Assembly: GCA_026874595.1 (NCBI GenBank)
Contig: CM049318.1
Coordinates: 3,163,741-3,227,740, forward strand
Direction: 5' to 3'
Length of the DNA: 64,000 nt
DNA from: Sipunculus nudus
Lineage: Eukaryota; Annelida; Sipuncula; Golfingiida; Sipunculidae
The translations under genes and the position numbers were made by a program. The notes below the pieces were generated by a model, which was not told the origin of the DNA, ran no database searches, and worked only from the letters and a program-made list of their open reading frames with translations. The stretch's first letter is position 1. Each line of letters starts with the position of its first letter. This document shows, piece after piece, positions 24,841 to 35,274 of the stretch.

Positions 24841-25258
24841 TAGGAGGGACGTATGTGTGACGTAACAAACATATGACGTACAAATACCACTGTGACGTCA
24901 TCACTACGAATCGTCCAGTGGATGTAGTTTTAGTCCGTCATCTTAGGTCGTCAATGATATATCGCAAGACCGTACATCCGTTTGTAGTCCCTCCTAAAAC
25001 CTATGTCTGCATTTGTTTTGGCGATAATTATTTCAAGTATTTTCTTTATAAGTGTACTTTTGCCTGAAGTAGATATACAGATATTCAGTATTTACTTTGC
25101 GACTCTTTTGCGTAATTTATGCTGATAGACCTTGATGGCGTCTTCCCGGTACTGCTGGACAGTACATTCTTCCATGGTACTCTTTCCATGTCTATGGCCG
25201 CTTGTGGTGTCTGTTAGACAACAGTGACGTCACAATGTCCAGTCGCGTATCACTTCTC
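24841..25258. promoter_or_regulatory. Near-identical duplicated patch with CRE-like sites, copy A
   Basis: It aligns without gaps to 44272-44689 at a constant offset of 19431, with four clear mismatches by eye (about 99% identity). It contains GTGACGTCA at 24892 and GTGACGTCAC near 25224, plus TGTGACGTAA and ATGACGTAC half sites. TGACGTCA is the classical CREB/ATF element. Whether it works as promoter or enhancer is inference. A 64-codon open frame at 24873-25067 is present in both copies but carries a Pro/Gln replacement and has no recognisable domain. Confidence 0.4.
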
Positions 25259-26317
25259 AGAACTATATATCACTGTTATTATGCAAAGTTTGAATAAAAT
25301 CAGGGAAATCCTTGCTTTGCAATTTTAACTAAAACAAATCACAATGAATGTTCCATTTTTAGTAACATTCATATGTAACAATTATTTCTTATAAAATAAA
25401 TTTTCAAAAGGGGACGCATGGATTGACCTTGCATTTTCTTAACTTATCGAATATGGATAATTTTCTTCTAAAAATAAGTTTCAAAGAAATTTTGAAAATA
25501 ATAAATATATCAGTTATACTACACAGCTTTCTTAGTTTTTTTAGCTTTATCTCTATAAAATCTAAGAAAAAGCTGTTAGCCAAGAAATAAGCAAAATCCG
25601 ATAGAATTTTTAGATGATTAGTTTTTTTTGCAAAAAATTGGTGATGCTAGCTCCTGCCCTTTTTGAGATAGCTATGACACACAACGGACGAAGGACTAGC
25701 AAACACAATCGCATAAGCTCACAGATTCGCTAAAAAACCTGAAGAAAGCATTCTGCTAAATCCCTGTGACCTATACAACAAAGACCATCACAAACTTTTC
25801 TATGAATGTACAAAGTTCCATTTAGTACTGAGTCATCTAAAAAAGGTAATAAAAAGGTAAAACAAAAAATCGTCCTTCACACTAATTTATAGAAAAAAGG
25901 GTATGAGAACCTAAACTTTTCCTTTTATTTTTTTTTAAACTGTTACTTCAAATGCTTACTGGATGCTAAATCTGATTACAGAACCATCACATAATGTGAG
26001 CATTATCAACACAGTTGAATTTTATTATACTGTAATGACTATACACCAACCTAATATATTCCCAGGGAGATAACAAGTTCCTCTTTTAGCCTTGGTATTG
26101 AGGCACACCTATTCCTGCATCCTGTCAATGGAGGATCAGCTTTCCCCCAGGTCAAGGGTGCATAATGTGCCACATGTAACCGCACCACTGGCTCTTACAG
26201 ACTGAAACTTGACCTGTTGGCAAATCTGAAATGGTTGGCAGTCTGCCAAAGTGATTTAAAGATACTTAGGGTAACTTGACCTATTGTAAAATCTGACACG
26301 ATTTGCAGGTTCTAGAC

Positions 26318-26351
26318 GTCTAGACGATGTGTCTAGACACATCGTCTAGAC
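26318..26351. repeat. Perfect 34-bp palindrome built from GTCTAGAC
   Basis: GTCTAGACGATGTGTC and its exact reverse complement meet without a spacer, so the 34 bases are fully self-complementary. Another TCTAGA lies on each side (26311 and 26353), extending an imperfect palindrome to about 48 bp. Confidence 0.93.
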
Positions 26352-28340
26352 ATCTAGACTGTATCTTGTACCAGGCAGAGCCAGGTCAGTCGTCATGGTA
26401 ATGTCTGGACTCCACCTTTGTTCACTGATTGTCCTCTTGACATGTTGAAACTTGCCATGCTGCCAAATTCGTTTTCAAACACTGAATGGTTTTCAAACAC
26501 TGAATGACTCTTCAATCGGCTACACTGCTTTTTTAAAGCTGCATTTACCGAATCTATTCTTATAAAACTGACAGAACAATACCATAGAACAATTCTTGAA
26601 AAGTATTAACCAAATGGCTTATCAGGTTTTTTTTTTAAAAAAATGTATAAGCTAGAAGAGTCTAAACTTACATTTTGCTTGAAAAAAAAAAAAAAAAAAC
26701 CCCAGATTATCAGACCACTATTGTAGGTTGCGCAACCAACACCTCAATTTCAGATATTATTCATGTGACAAACATCGGCTTAAAATTTGGTGATGACAGC
26801 TCCAGCTGTTTCTGTTTAGTATGCCTTTTTGCACAGATGACTAAGTTAAACTTCCTGTAACTCGGCCAAAAATCACCGAACTGGAGCCATTAAAACAAAT
26901 TTGCAAGATATTGTTCTAGGGATTATTTCTGTAAAATGTTTTGCAATTTTGCTGGACAGTTTAAGAGAAGAAGAAGATTTTTATATCTTTTTTAACTTTC
27001 CCTGTGTAAAATCTAGGAAAATCGATGAATCAAAACCATTTGAACAAATTTGAATTATCAAAATCTAAGAATCATTCATGTGTGAGATTTTATGAATTTG
27101 ACCCAGTTTTTGATAAGAAGATTTTTGTAGCCACTGAGCAGAAATGGGCTGCTATAATATTTGACTATATTCAGCTTCCCATAACTCGGCAAAAATCATT
27201 GAACAGAGACCTTTATCGGTATACGCCATATGCGCATCCCCATATCGCGATATACCGATATATTGATAATATTGCGCAGCCGTACTAAGGTGTATACAGG
27301 TTTTTTATGTTTGCCATAAGTTGTAAGACCTGGAAGGTTAGTGTAGCATATCAACCAACAGCAATTCAATGAACTCTTCTCATATTTGACGTAATGGTTC
27401 AAGTCATTTAACAATGTAGGTCGGGTGTAATAGTTAGGGTCAACTTTTCTCGTCCCCGTTCTACAACCTTTGTGGGATTTCTGGCTTACCATGTATACAC
27501 ATAAAATATAAATGAACTTCAGGTAATTCTTGTTAAGAAAAGTTCTTAAATCGCGAGGTATGAGCGTGTTTATCTACAAGCCATTTGTAAACAAGGTAAT
27601 GGTGACAAAAAAAATAAAAAAATCATGTAACCTAAAGTGGTTGGATGCATATGTGCGGTTATTGAAATGTCTCCAGTTGCAGAACGCATTGCAAAACTCC
27701 GATTCTTCTTACTCGTCACAGGATGTCTGGATTAAATTGGCGGGCCCCACTTCACTCGGCTATAAACAATACAAACAACCTGTGTACGGTGAGATCAGCG
27801 TTTTCTGGACTTTTTATAAAAGGTTAAAGGGGTTATCTTTGGTTAACACACGTCATGTCGGAATAGACCCCTTTAATGGAAGGGTTACGCAGACTACCCA
27901 TAGCGGATTGTTCTCTTTGTAAATTGATCAAAGTGCGTCGGTGTATTTGACCTGACACCGCCAAGGCTAAGAAATAAATACTGTGGCTGGAGAGTTTTGA
28001 ACATTAGCAGTAGATTCACCGCGAGCTGAGGATAGGAATTGTGCGTACATTTACATGACTACTTGGAGATTGTATTGATATCCTGATTTCGAGCAGGATT
28101 AGTATTATCGTTGGTGTTTTGGATAGACAAGATCCATAAAACACTGTAAGAAAAAGAAACGTAATTTCCATATCCTTTGACTACTTACTTCTTCTGAGTG
28201 AGCGAACGCGGATGAATTATCATTATGATAATTTTGTAACTTCCCAAAGGGGAAGTCATGTAAAATGCAAATCAACAAACCAAAATGTACATAATTATAT
28301 TGACAATAAAACAATTGTGAATTCTCATTTATTATTCAAC

Positions 28341-28345
<5 letters not shown>

Positions 28346-28386
<41 letters not shown>
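28346..28386. repeat. (TA)n microsatellite
   Basis: TA run in the region upstream of METTL24-like gene A. Confidence 0.96.
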
Positions 28387-28389
<3 letters not shown>

Positions 28390-28593
28390 ACAATATATCA
28401 GGTTTATTTATGATACTTTACATTATTTATTGTGGTCGATATTTTTATTTGTATAAGTATCAGGGATGCTTTAATTGTTATCATTTAATGTGACATGGTT
28501 CTATCAAGTCAAATTATTATATATGTATAATTTTGCTTAATCATATATTTTTATATCATTATCATTATATATCCTTATATCATCTGTTTTCAG

Positions 28594-28728
28594 ACGTCAT
28601 TTCTGCTCCGTATTCTGACAGAAGTCACAGTGCTAGTTCTACTAGGAGTCTACCTGAATTTCTTCGTCTTTTCACAAAATGCTATAGAAATCCGTGGCGT
28701 GAACTGCCACAACAACCGTCAAGCACAG
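28594..28728 (+). CDS. mettl24-like: METTL24-like A exon 1 (membrane anchor or signal)
   Basis: Acceptor CTGTTTTCAG; donor GCACAG|GTGG. Forty-five codons in phase 0 encode a hydrophobic run (T-V-L-V-L-L-G-V-Y-L) then R-G-V-N-C. It aligns with 45027-45140 of gene B, which supports both calls. Confidence 0.83.
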
Positions 28729-29396
28729 GTGGTTATATGCTTAAAATTGGCTAAGGACTTGGAAGGGGAGGGGGGTTGGGGTTATTGCCGGTTGCGACTA
28801 GAATTAGGGGGGTGTCACCTACATTTTTAAGACAACGGCAACAAACAGCAACATTAGTTTATTAATATTACCATTGTATAAAATTTATGTGCATTATCAA
28901 AATAAAATATTAGATGATAGCAGTATCAGTGACAAATTGCAAATAATCATTGGGTAAAATATTGTGAATCAGGAAGTGAAAGGATTAGATTCTTTCCATG
29001 TGCATACATAATCGTTTTTATCAATTATGCAAAAATGGACTCGAATTTGATAGAAAGCGACCGATTATCAATTTAATGGAATAATCTGCTCACCACTACT
29101 ATGCATTGGTTAATTTGCAATCATTCCTAAAACTGCCCAACAATCGGGTCATATTAACTTTTCGCTGTATAATATAAATGTTTATGCGTATTTTAATTGA
29201 AACTTGGGACATATAGCCATATACGTAGACTTTTATAAAGTTAAAGGTGAGAAGATATGCGTTACTACGATGTTTAGATGGAATTTAGAAAGATAGATTT
29301 ACTTATCACTTGTATATCATTTCTTTAACTTTAAGTGGATGTTACTCTCAATTGCTTTTTCGTTTTATCCACAATGTGAAAATTACATTCTAAGTA

Positions 29397-29452
<56 letters not shown>

Positions 29453-32400
29453 TTAACTTATTCTTTTATAAATATAATCACGACATATTTTATACGTTAA
29501 GTCTTACTTTTATCCGTATTTTTATAGTTGATCAACTGTTAACTTTTGATTAGCAGGTCACTGAAACAAGAAATGACACAACTTTACGGCAAGCCCAAGC
29601 TAGTTTATTCCAGTAAGTAATATATTTAGATTCTGAAGAACCTTTGACCGCTGGTACATAGTATAGAATTTATTTTACATTGTTTCCATGTTCTTGTTAA
29701 TTAAAGAGATATGTTGAATATTTTTCAAAACCATGCCATTTTCCACATCGTAAGTTCTATTCCGCTTTTTGGCTGTTTATTTTTCAAGCTCTGCATGGAT
29801 GTTTCCTTCTACCCGCAATAACACTGAAGCCGAGATGCCGAAAGTGTTTTGAACTTGATACTTTTGATCATTATAACTTTGGGCATTTACTGTTAGTTCA
29901 TGTTACACAATATCTTGGTATTTTTTTATATACGAGCCCGCATGGCCAATCATGATATCACGGGAAACATGGGTTTCACTGTATGACAAATGGAACACCC
30001 CGTTAATGGGCACAACAGTAAAACATACATAAGAGTCGCCGTAACACTAAAGAAGAAAATATAGTTGCTTAAATTTTACAAGGTAAGTTTCAAGCCGCCT
30101 GGATCTTATGGCCATAGGCAACATCAGATGAAGTAGAAATAAAAAAATATCGTAAATAACTATAGTAGAACCTCCAAACACGGACACTGACGGGACCCGA
30201 CATTGAGGTGCCCTTAGTAGGGAGGTCATTGATTTCGGGCCTTACTGTTAAGGATGTCATTAGTGCCCTTTGAATAGAGGTGCTCGTAAAAAGAGTTTCC
30301 ACTGTAGACTAGTCTTTATAGGTAAGGAAAAAACGTAAATAATAATGTATTGTATATATTCTTATAAAACAAGGTATCTATCCACGCCTGTCTACATGTG
30401 CGCCGCCATTCAGCGCCTCGGGAATTTGGGTGACGGTGGATGGAATGTCTGCCTTGATAAAAAGATTGTTCCAAAGAAAGGCGACTGTCTTATATATTCC
30501 TTCGGGTAAGTATTCATACCTTGTTTTGCTATATGCCCTGATAAAATACCTGAACCACACTGTTTATATTTAAACATGGGACAAAATGGATATAAACCTA
30601 CATTTCTTACACAATTTCCACGTTATATTCATTCTAGAACTCATAACCCCTCTTTTTACGACACTGCTTGCCCTCATCGCGTCATTTCTGCAACTGTTAA
30701 GATTGTATCTCCACTTGTTCACTATGAGTCGTAGCGAAAGTCCTTTCTGATTTGCTATTCCCTCTTCTGAAACAAAATCTTCATGAAGCTAGTTGAGGCA
30801 GCTTAGTTATTTAACCATTGGACACATGAGATGAAGGACTCCTGTTCAACCCACGAAAGTTTTCTGATTAAAAATGGAGAAATTTCGATAGAACCTTATA
30901 AATTCTCAACAACACCTTGGCTGCAGGTTTAAATTGATTCTTAATTAATTGTTAAATAACTCTTTGCAAAAACAAATAGATGGGACTTTTTATGAACTTC
31001 TGAATTTTTTGCTAAAATCTAATAAACAAATCGTTTCTATCTGGTGACTTTGATCTTGATCTTGATGTATTGTATACTTTGTCTTTGAATATGATACACA
31101 ATATTATTAAACCAAGTTCTCAAAAGACACTGAATAATTGTGACCTTAACCTTTATCTATGCATTGAATTCTGCCGAATAACATGTGTCAAGTAATTTCC
31201 ACCATGTTCTTCGAGAAGTTTGAAAACTAGTGAAATTATCTGATTCTTCTCTTGTACAATCTGTAATCTGACCGACCAAAATTGGTTTCAGTTGTTACTC
31301 GTTTGACCCATCACCTGAAGAAGGACCATGTTTACTTTGGTTGTTCTTCAAACCAGTTCTTCATAAATCTTATTCTTCTCTTTCATAGACTAGTAATGAT
31401 CGGTTTCAGTCTTTACATATATGTGATGCATCATTTCAGGAAAAAATCGTGTTGACTTTGTTGTCAGAAAACAAAGATCTGAAGTTAATCTGAATTGTGT
31501 ATCAGATGATAAAATTCCTGTTGTGAATGTTAGCCTTTAATGTATCATGCTAGACAGCTGGGCGTCATGACCCACGGGTCACTTGTTATCCCAAGTGTTA
31601 ATGCTAGATTTATTTTTTTTCACAGTTATATGCAGTTAGGCCATTAAACAGCATGAATAGACTTTGATTCTTTTCCGTATAAGATTTAAAAACATGTTAT
31701 ACAACTTTTAATTTATCGTCCCTTCATTGACCAGAATCAGTTCGGACTTCTCATTTGACGATGATGTGGCAAAGAATTTCCAGTGTGAGGTGCACTCATT
31801 TGACCCCAGGTGAGGTATTTTTTAATCTAAACAAATAACTTACGGCTGTTTTATATGTACACTCAGCCAGGTATCTCTTTTGATGTGTAAAGATAATTGT
31901 AATTCATTCGAGTTTTATTCAATGAATAAATGTCTGTTTTTGTTTATAATGCATGGGATACTTTTTTCATGATGTATATAAAAAAATACCATATTGATGT
32001 ACGGAGAAACGTAAATCGAAGCATAAACATCCTTCTGTAATACGATTAAACCTTGATCAAAACGTGATTTGACCCAGCCGTAAATCGTCTTGAATTATTA
32101 ACTTGAGTGCCCCGGCAGCACGACATCTTCACCCCGACAAGATAACCGCATTTTAAATATCAACTGAGGAATAACCGATGTTGTTTAGATGTGTAGGTAC
32201 TCCGCTGACACAATAACTTCATTTTTCAAAATGTTGTCGCTTCAACAAGAACTCACCATATGAATGTTGTAGCATGAAGAAAAATGACCACAAACATGCA
32301 GAGCGGGTCTGGTTCCATAACCTGGGAGTGTGGGACAAAGATGAAACACTGAGTAAAGGATGGAAGATGAAAACTGTAAAGAGCATCAAGAAGATGCTGA

Positions 32401-34156
32401 AACATGAAGAGGTGCTGTGACAACCACTTTCAGTTAATGTCTTACTGTTCCCCTTTCCTTGCTACCGGGGCGACATCCATTAGAAACCATGTCAGTGAAC
32501 CAAGTGGGTGGACCTGTAGCGCCCTCTATTGTATATGTAAAGAACCTAGATTGGTCTTCAGGTGCAAAATATAGATGAAAACCTGTTTATATTAGTTCAA
32601 GTATGTCAGCGGGAACAGGCCGTGTTTCTTTTGTTTACTGGTCCTGCAAGTCTTTGGATTCGATGTTTTCCTTGTCATTGTCTTTCACCGATTCCTCCAG
32701 GAGGATGCCTAGAAAAAGACAAAAGCCGTTGACACCTCAGTGGGGCTTTGTTCAAGTCACAGCTGTTCATCAGCGGTTAGTGGTCAGTGATTAAACGTTA
32801 CGATGGAAGTCCAAACAAATATCAGTGGATTGTTTCGCATGTCCATACTGCATCTAAACACTTTTTTTAAAATACTAGTCTGTCTCTAATTACTACTATT
32901 CTGTGATGATCCAATTATATCTTCCTGGCAGGTCAAACAGTGATCTGATGTACTGGTCAGTATTATCCCCTCCCCGCTTACGCTGTTTAAAGATGGCGAG
33001 TTCATGGATATAGTTGGGGGAACGTCGGCCGGATATGTTTTTTTTCCAATTTAGTTAGAACTTATTTCTGTTAGTTGGCTGACAGATGAAAATGTTCGTA
33101 CATTTTCTCTTCATCTGGCCTCATGGTATATAATAATGTGCTCGGTTGCAGATCGCCCGCTTCTGTGTCTAGCTTACATTACTTGCGGATCCACTGGAAT
33201 TCCATGATCCAATCTGGCCTTCGCTGTGGCTAAGTGCAGTCAAAAGACTCTGGTGGTGGTAATGTTGATGTCATATAAGGTTAACACAATGTCAGGGATT
33301 CTTTAACATAAAATGCACAGCGTGTCATTTACTCTAATACAGAGTAAAATCGTTGATTTAAGGCTGCTAACATCACTAGCCGGAAATCACAAGCAAGCGT
33401 TTTTTTGGTGGACCGCAAAGCACAATGGGAATTTGGTCGCGTACGTTAATATCAGTATAATAACCATACCTATTTGGAGGCGTGACGTCACAAATATCGT
33501 TTGCAAGTGAAACGTACACATACCATTATTACGCCATAACTGTGTGTTATTAGGGTATCTGGCTTATGATAGGACAGGTTTAACGAAATGGGGGATTGTT
33601 GCTGTTTAGAGGGTTTTGAACGGCCTCAAGTCATAACAAAAGAAAGTCAGTCACACATTCTTCCAATTTGAAGCTTTTGCGTAACTACAGATCCTCCAAT
33701 TAAAGGTCATGTCATCTAACCTTTCGGCTAGAATCCTAAAATAGGAGCCTGGTTAATCAGATTCACATGACACTTTACCAAGCTCAAGAGTTAAGAAAGT
33801 TATATCTGGCTATCCCTTCATATATATATATACAGTAAAACCTCGTTGTGTCAAGTCGAAGGGACTGGTGAATTTACTTCGACACAACCGGAGTTCGATA
33901 TTCCTCATATTCAACCTCCTTCAGCCTTGATAATTATCAATAAATACTGAACATGTTTAGGGCCTATATTATATAGTTTTAACAAATGTTTGCATGGAAA
34001 AACAACATAAATGATATAACTAATTTATTTTTAATTAAAAAAATGAAAACATATAAGTTTTACCAAAATAGGATTCGGTATATAAAAAAGTGATGCGGTT
34101 AAGCAGTATAACATGCTCTATGGTAAAAAAGAGAAGTCTGAACGGTGTCATCTGCC

Positions 34157-34194
<38 letters not shown>

Positions 34195-35274
34195 CATGTA
34201 TGTTTATCCTAGACACATCGAAGGTAAGGATTCCATTATGTTTGGTTTATTAATAATTTCTTATTTCGAATTAATGCTTTGTCCCTGAGAGAAGAAAGGC
34301 ATGATTATGAGTTACTAACTGGCCAAACAACGGTCCAGGTATGTAAACCATAGCGCCTGATGGGTAAGATCCTTGCCGGTATTAATTATATAACTGGATA
34401 TCACGGCCGTAGATATGATTCAATTGATGCACCGTGCACAACTATTATCCAAACATTAAAGCGGCATGACCTCGAGTCGAACGACAGAGCCGTCGCGCTT
34501 GATGAGTAAGAGCTTTGGCGGTATTAATTAGTTAAAAACTGGTCATCACGGACCAATCACGATTGACGGGCCGTGAAAATCTGTTATCTAAACATTCTAG
34601 CGACATGACTTCGAGTTAAACGATGGAAATATTAGCTGGGGACAACAAAACACTTCGACACATTAGGTTTTTCGACACATCCGAGTTCGACACAAAAGGA
34701 GTTAAATTAGTTAGGTTTTAACTGTTTTTGCAGGGACTCCACATTCGACTTCGACACAAGCGGGAATTCGACATAACCGAGCTCGACACACGAGGTTTTA
34801 CTGTATATATACATATATGGCAACTAACCAGCATAAAAAATACTAGTTTATTTTTCAGAAATGACACAATACTTTAAGCAAGTGAAACACTTTCATAAAC
34901 GTAACGAAATACCAAGTTTATTTATGGTTTAAAAACAAATAAAATATTTAATTGTATACTTTCCATTGCAGCGGATACTGGATGTCTACAAAATGGATAT
35001 TGAATGGTCGGAGAGAAGAGTAATACCAAATATGATAAAAACCGGTGAATTCCGAAAAATCAGACAGTTCTGTTTTGAACTCCATTTTGATTATAACAGT
35101 GCAGCAGCTATCTCAAGAATTTACGGCTTAGTGAAGTCTCTGAAACAAGAAGGTTTACGCTTGTATTTCACTCATTATAACCCAGCATGCAGCACGGTAC
35201 CACAAAACAGTCCGGTCGCTATGACGGGGTGCGTTGAAATGTGTTATGTCAATTTTAACTTCATTACAAAATAA
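28594..35274 (+). CDS. mettl24-like: METTL24-like (Methyltransf_22 family) protein, paralogue A
   Basis: Join 28594-28728, 29557-29612, 30374-30505, 31735-31809, 32273-32411, 34972-35274. All junctions are AG/GT and in frame, giving 279 residues to TAA; the initiator Met is expected in an upstream exon. Residues about 8-25 are a hydrophobic anchor or signal peptide, so the protein is probably secretory or type II membrane. Family motifs follow: Y-L-S-T-P near 65, G-D-G-G-W-N-V-C near 83, D-C-L-I-Y-S-F-G near 101, D-F-S-F-D and V-H-S-F-D-P-S near 112-133, K-M-D-I-E near 186. These match animal METTL24-type proteins. The methyltransferase substrate is unknown for the family, and activity here is unproven. 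Same strand and layout as paralogue B 16 kb downstream. AATAAA at 35312. Confidence 0.88.
29399..29449. repeat. (TA)n microsatellite in intron 1 of gene A
   Basis: About 50 bp of TA. Confidence 0.96.
29557..29612 (+). CDS. mettl24-like: METTL24-like A exon 2
   Basis: Acceptor TTAGCAG; donor TTCCA|GTAAGT. 56 bp, the same length and phase as 45536-45591 in gene B. It encodes a short polar linker ending in S-L-F-Q. Confidence 0.85.
30161..30308. mobile_element. Decayed pogo/Tigger-like miniature element
   Basis: The left end TATAGTAGAACCTCC and right end GTTTCCACTGTAG are imperfect inverted repeats of the CAGTGGAACC type, bounded by TA. About 148 bp, in intron 2 of gene A. Confidence 0.55.
30374..30505 (+). 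CDS. mettl24-like: METTL24-like A exon 3
   Basis: Acceptor AAACAAG (poor pyrimidine tract); donor TTCGG|GTAAGT. Its 132 bp match 47706-47837 of gene B at 35 of 44 residues by eye. It holds the G-D-G-G-W and D-C-L-I-Y-S-F-G motifs of the family. Confidence 0.92.
30506..31734. other. Intron 3 of METTL24-like gene A
   Basis: AT-rich, with nothing else supported. The intron ends in TTCATTGACCAG. Confidence 0.5.
31735..31809 (+). CDS. mettl24-like: METTL24-like A exon 4
   Basis: 75 bp with donor CCCAG|GTGAGG. It encodes D-F-S-F-D and C-E-V-H-S-F-D-P, the best conserved part of the family. Twenty-one of 25 residues match gene B. Confidence 0.92.
32273..32411 (+). CDS. mettl24-like: METTL24-like A exon 5
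   Basis: 139 bp; acceptor TTGTAG; donor GAAGAG|GTGCTG. It encodes H-K-H-A-E, W-F-H-N-L-G-V-W-D and a Lys-rich S-I-K-K-M-L-K-H. Thirty-nine of 46 residues match gene B. Confidence 0.92.
33833..34803. mobile_element. Non-autonomous pogo/Tigger-like element (971 bp)
   Basis: The ends are inverted: CAGTAAAACCTCGT on the left and CGAGGTTTTACTG on the right, flanked by TA on both sides, the usual target duplication of Tc1/mariner-pogo elements. Subterminal TTCGACACA and TCGACACA motifs repeat. There is no transposase frame. It contains an internal two-copy segment (about 34350-34490 and 34500-34630) and a (TA)n run at 34159-34192. It is absent from the matching intron of gene B. Confidence 0.88.
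34159..34192. repeat. (TA)n microsatellite inside the pogo-like element
   Basis: TA run. Confidence 0.95.
34972..35274 (+). CDS. mettl24-like: METTL24-like A last exon
   Basis: Acceptor CATTGCAG. One hundred codons to TAA. It contains D-V-Y-K-M-D-I-E-W-S-E, E-F-R-K-I-R-Q-F-C-F-E-L-H-F, and a C-terminus with C-V-E-M-C-Y-V-N-F. The residue after D-I-E is Trp. Confidence 0.93.
   Translation, partial: RILDVYKMDIEWSERRVIPNMIKTGEFRKIRQFCFELHFDYNSAAAISRIYGLVKSLKQEGLRLYFTHYNPACSTVPQNSPVAMTGCVEMCYVNFNFITK

Larger units (their letters stand above)
22370..25258. repeat. Segmental duplication, copy A (partner 40734-44689)
   Basis: Blocks occur in the same order in both copies: GTGTAGCATG, GCATTAGATAATTATCAAAC, TGGCTGTTATGGCTCCACAG, GAATTGAAATGCACGC, TTGCAGTAAGTACCATATTT, a GAGTCC-type block, ATTAAAGGACAT, TGGTGTT.AAACGGACTATAC, then a near-identical 418-bp patch at 24841-25258. 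Relative to copy B it carries extra DNA at about 23500-24190 and lacks about 1 kb present in B at 41275-42270. It lies upstream of METTL24-like gene A. Confidence 0.88.
25259..28593. other. Intergenic or 5' region of METTL24-like gene A
   Basis: The start codon of gene A should lie in a short upstream exon here, because exon 1 opens at a codon boundary without ATG. No candidate was convincing. It contains a 34-bp palindrome at 26318, poly-A at 26681-26699, a TATCGGTATA/TATACCGATA inverted pair near 27210-27260, and (TA)n at 28346-28386. Confidence 0.4.
32412..34971. other. Intron 5 of METTL24-like gene A
   Basis: It holds the pogo-like element at 33833-34803 and ends in TTTCCATTGCAG. The open frames at 32603 and 33313 look like chance. 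Confidence 0.5.

Noticed and set aside
24873-25067. 64-codon open frame conserved in both duplicated patches (also 44304-44498)
   Set aside because: It is conserved only because the DNA is nearly identical. The one internal difference that I can place changes Pro to Gln, and the synonymous-change pattern expected of a gene is absent.
27530-27922. 130-codon open frame upstream of METTL24-like gene A
   Set aside because: It starts in a dispersed repeat shared with about 120-260 and 17980-18110 and has no domain or link to exon 1.
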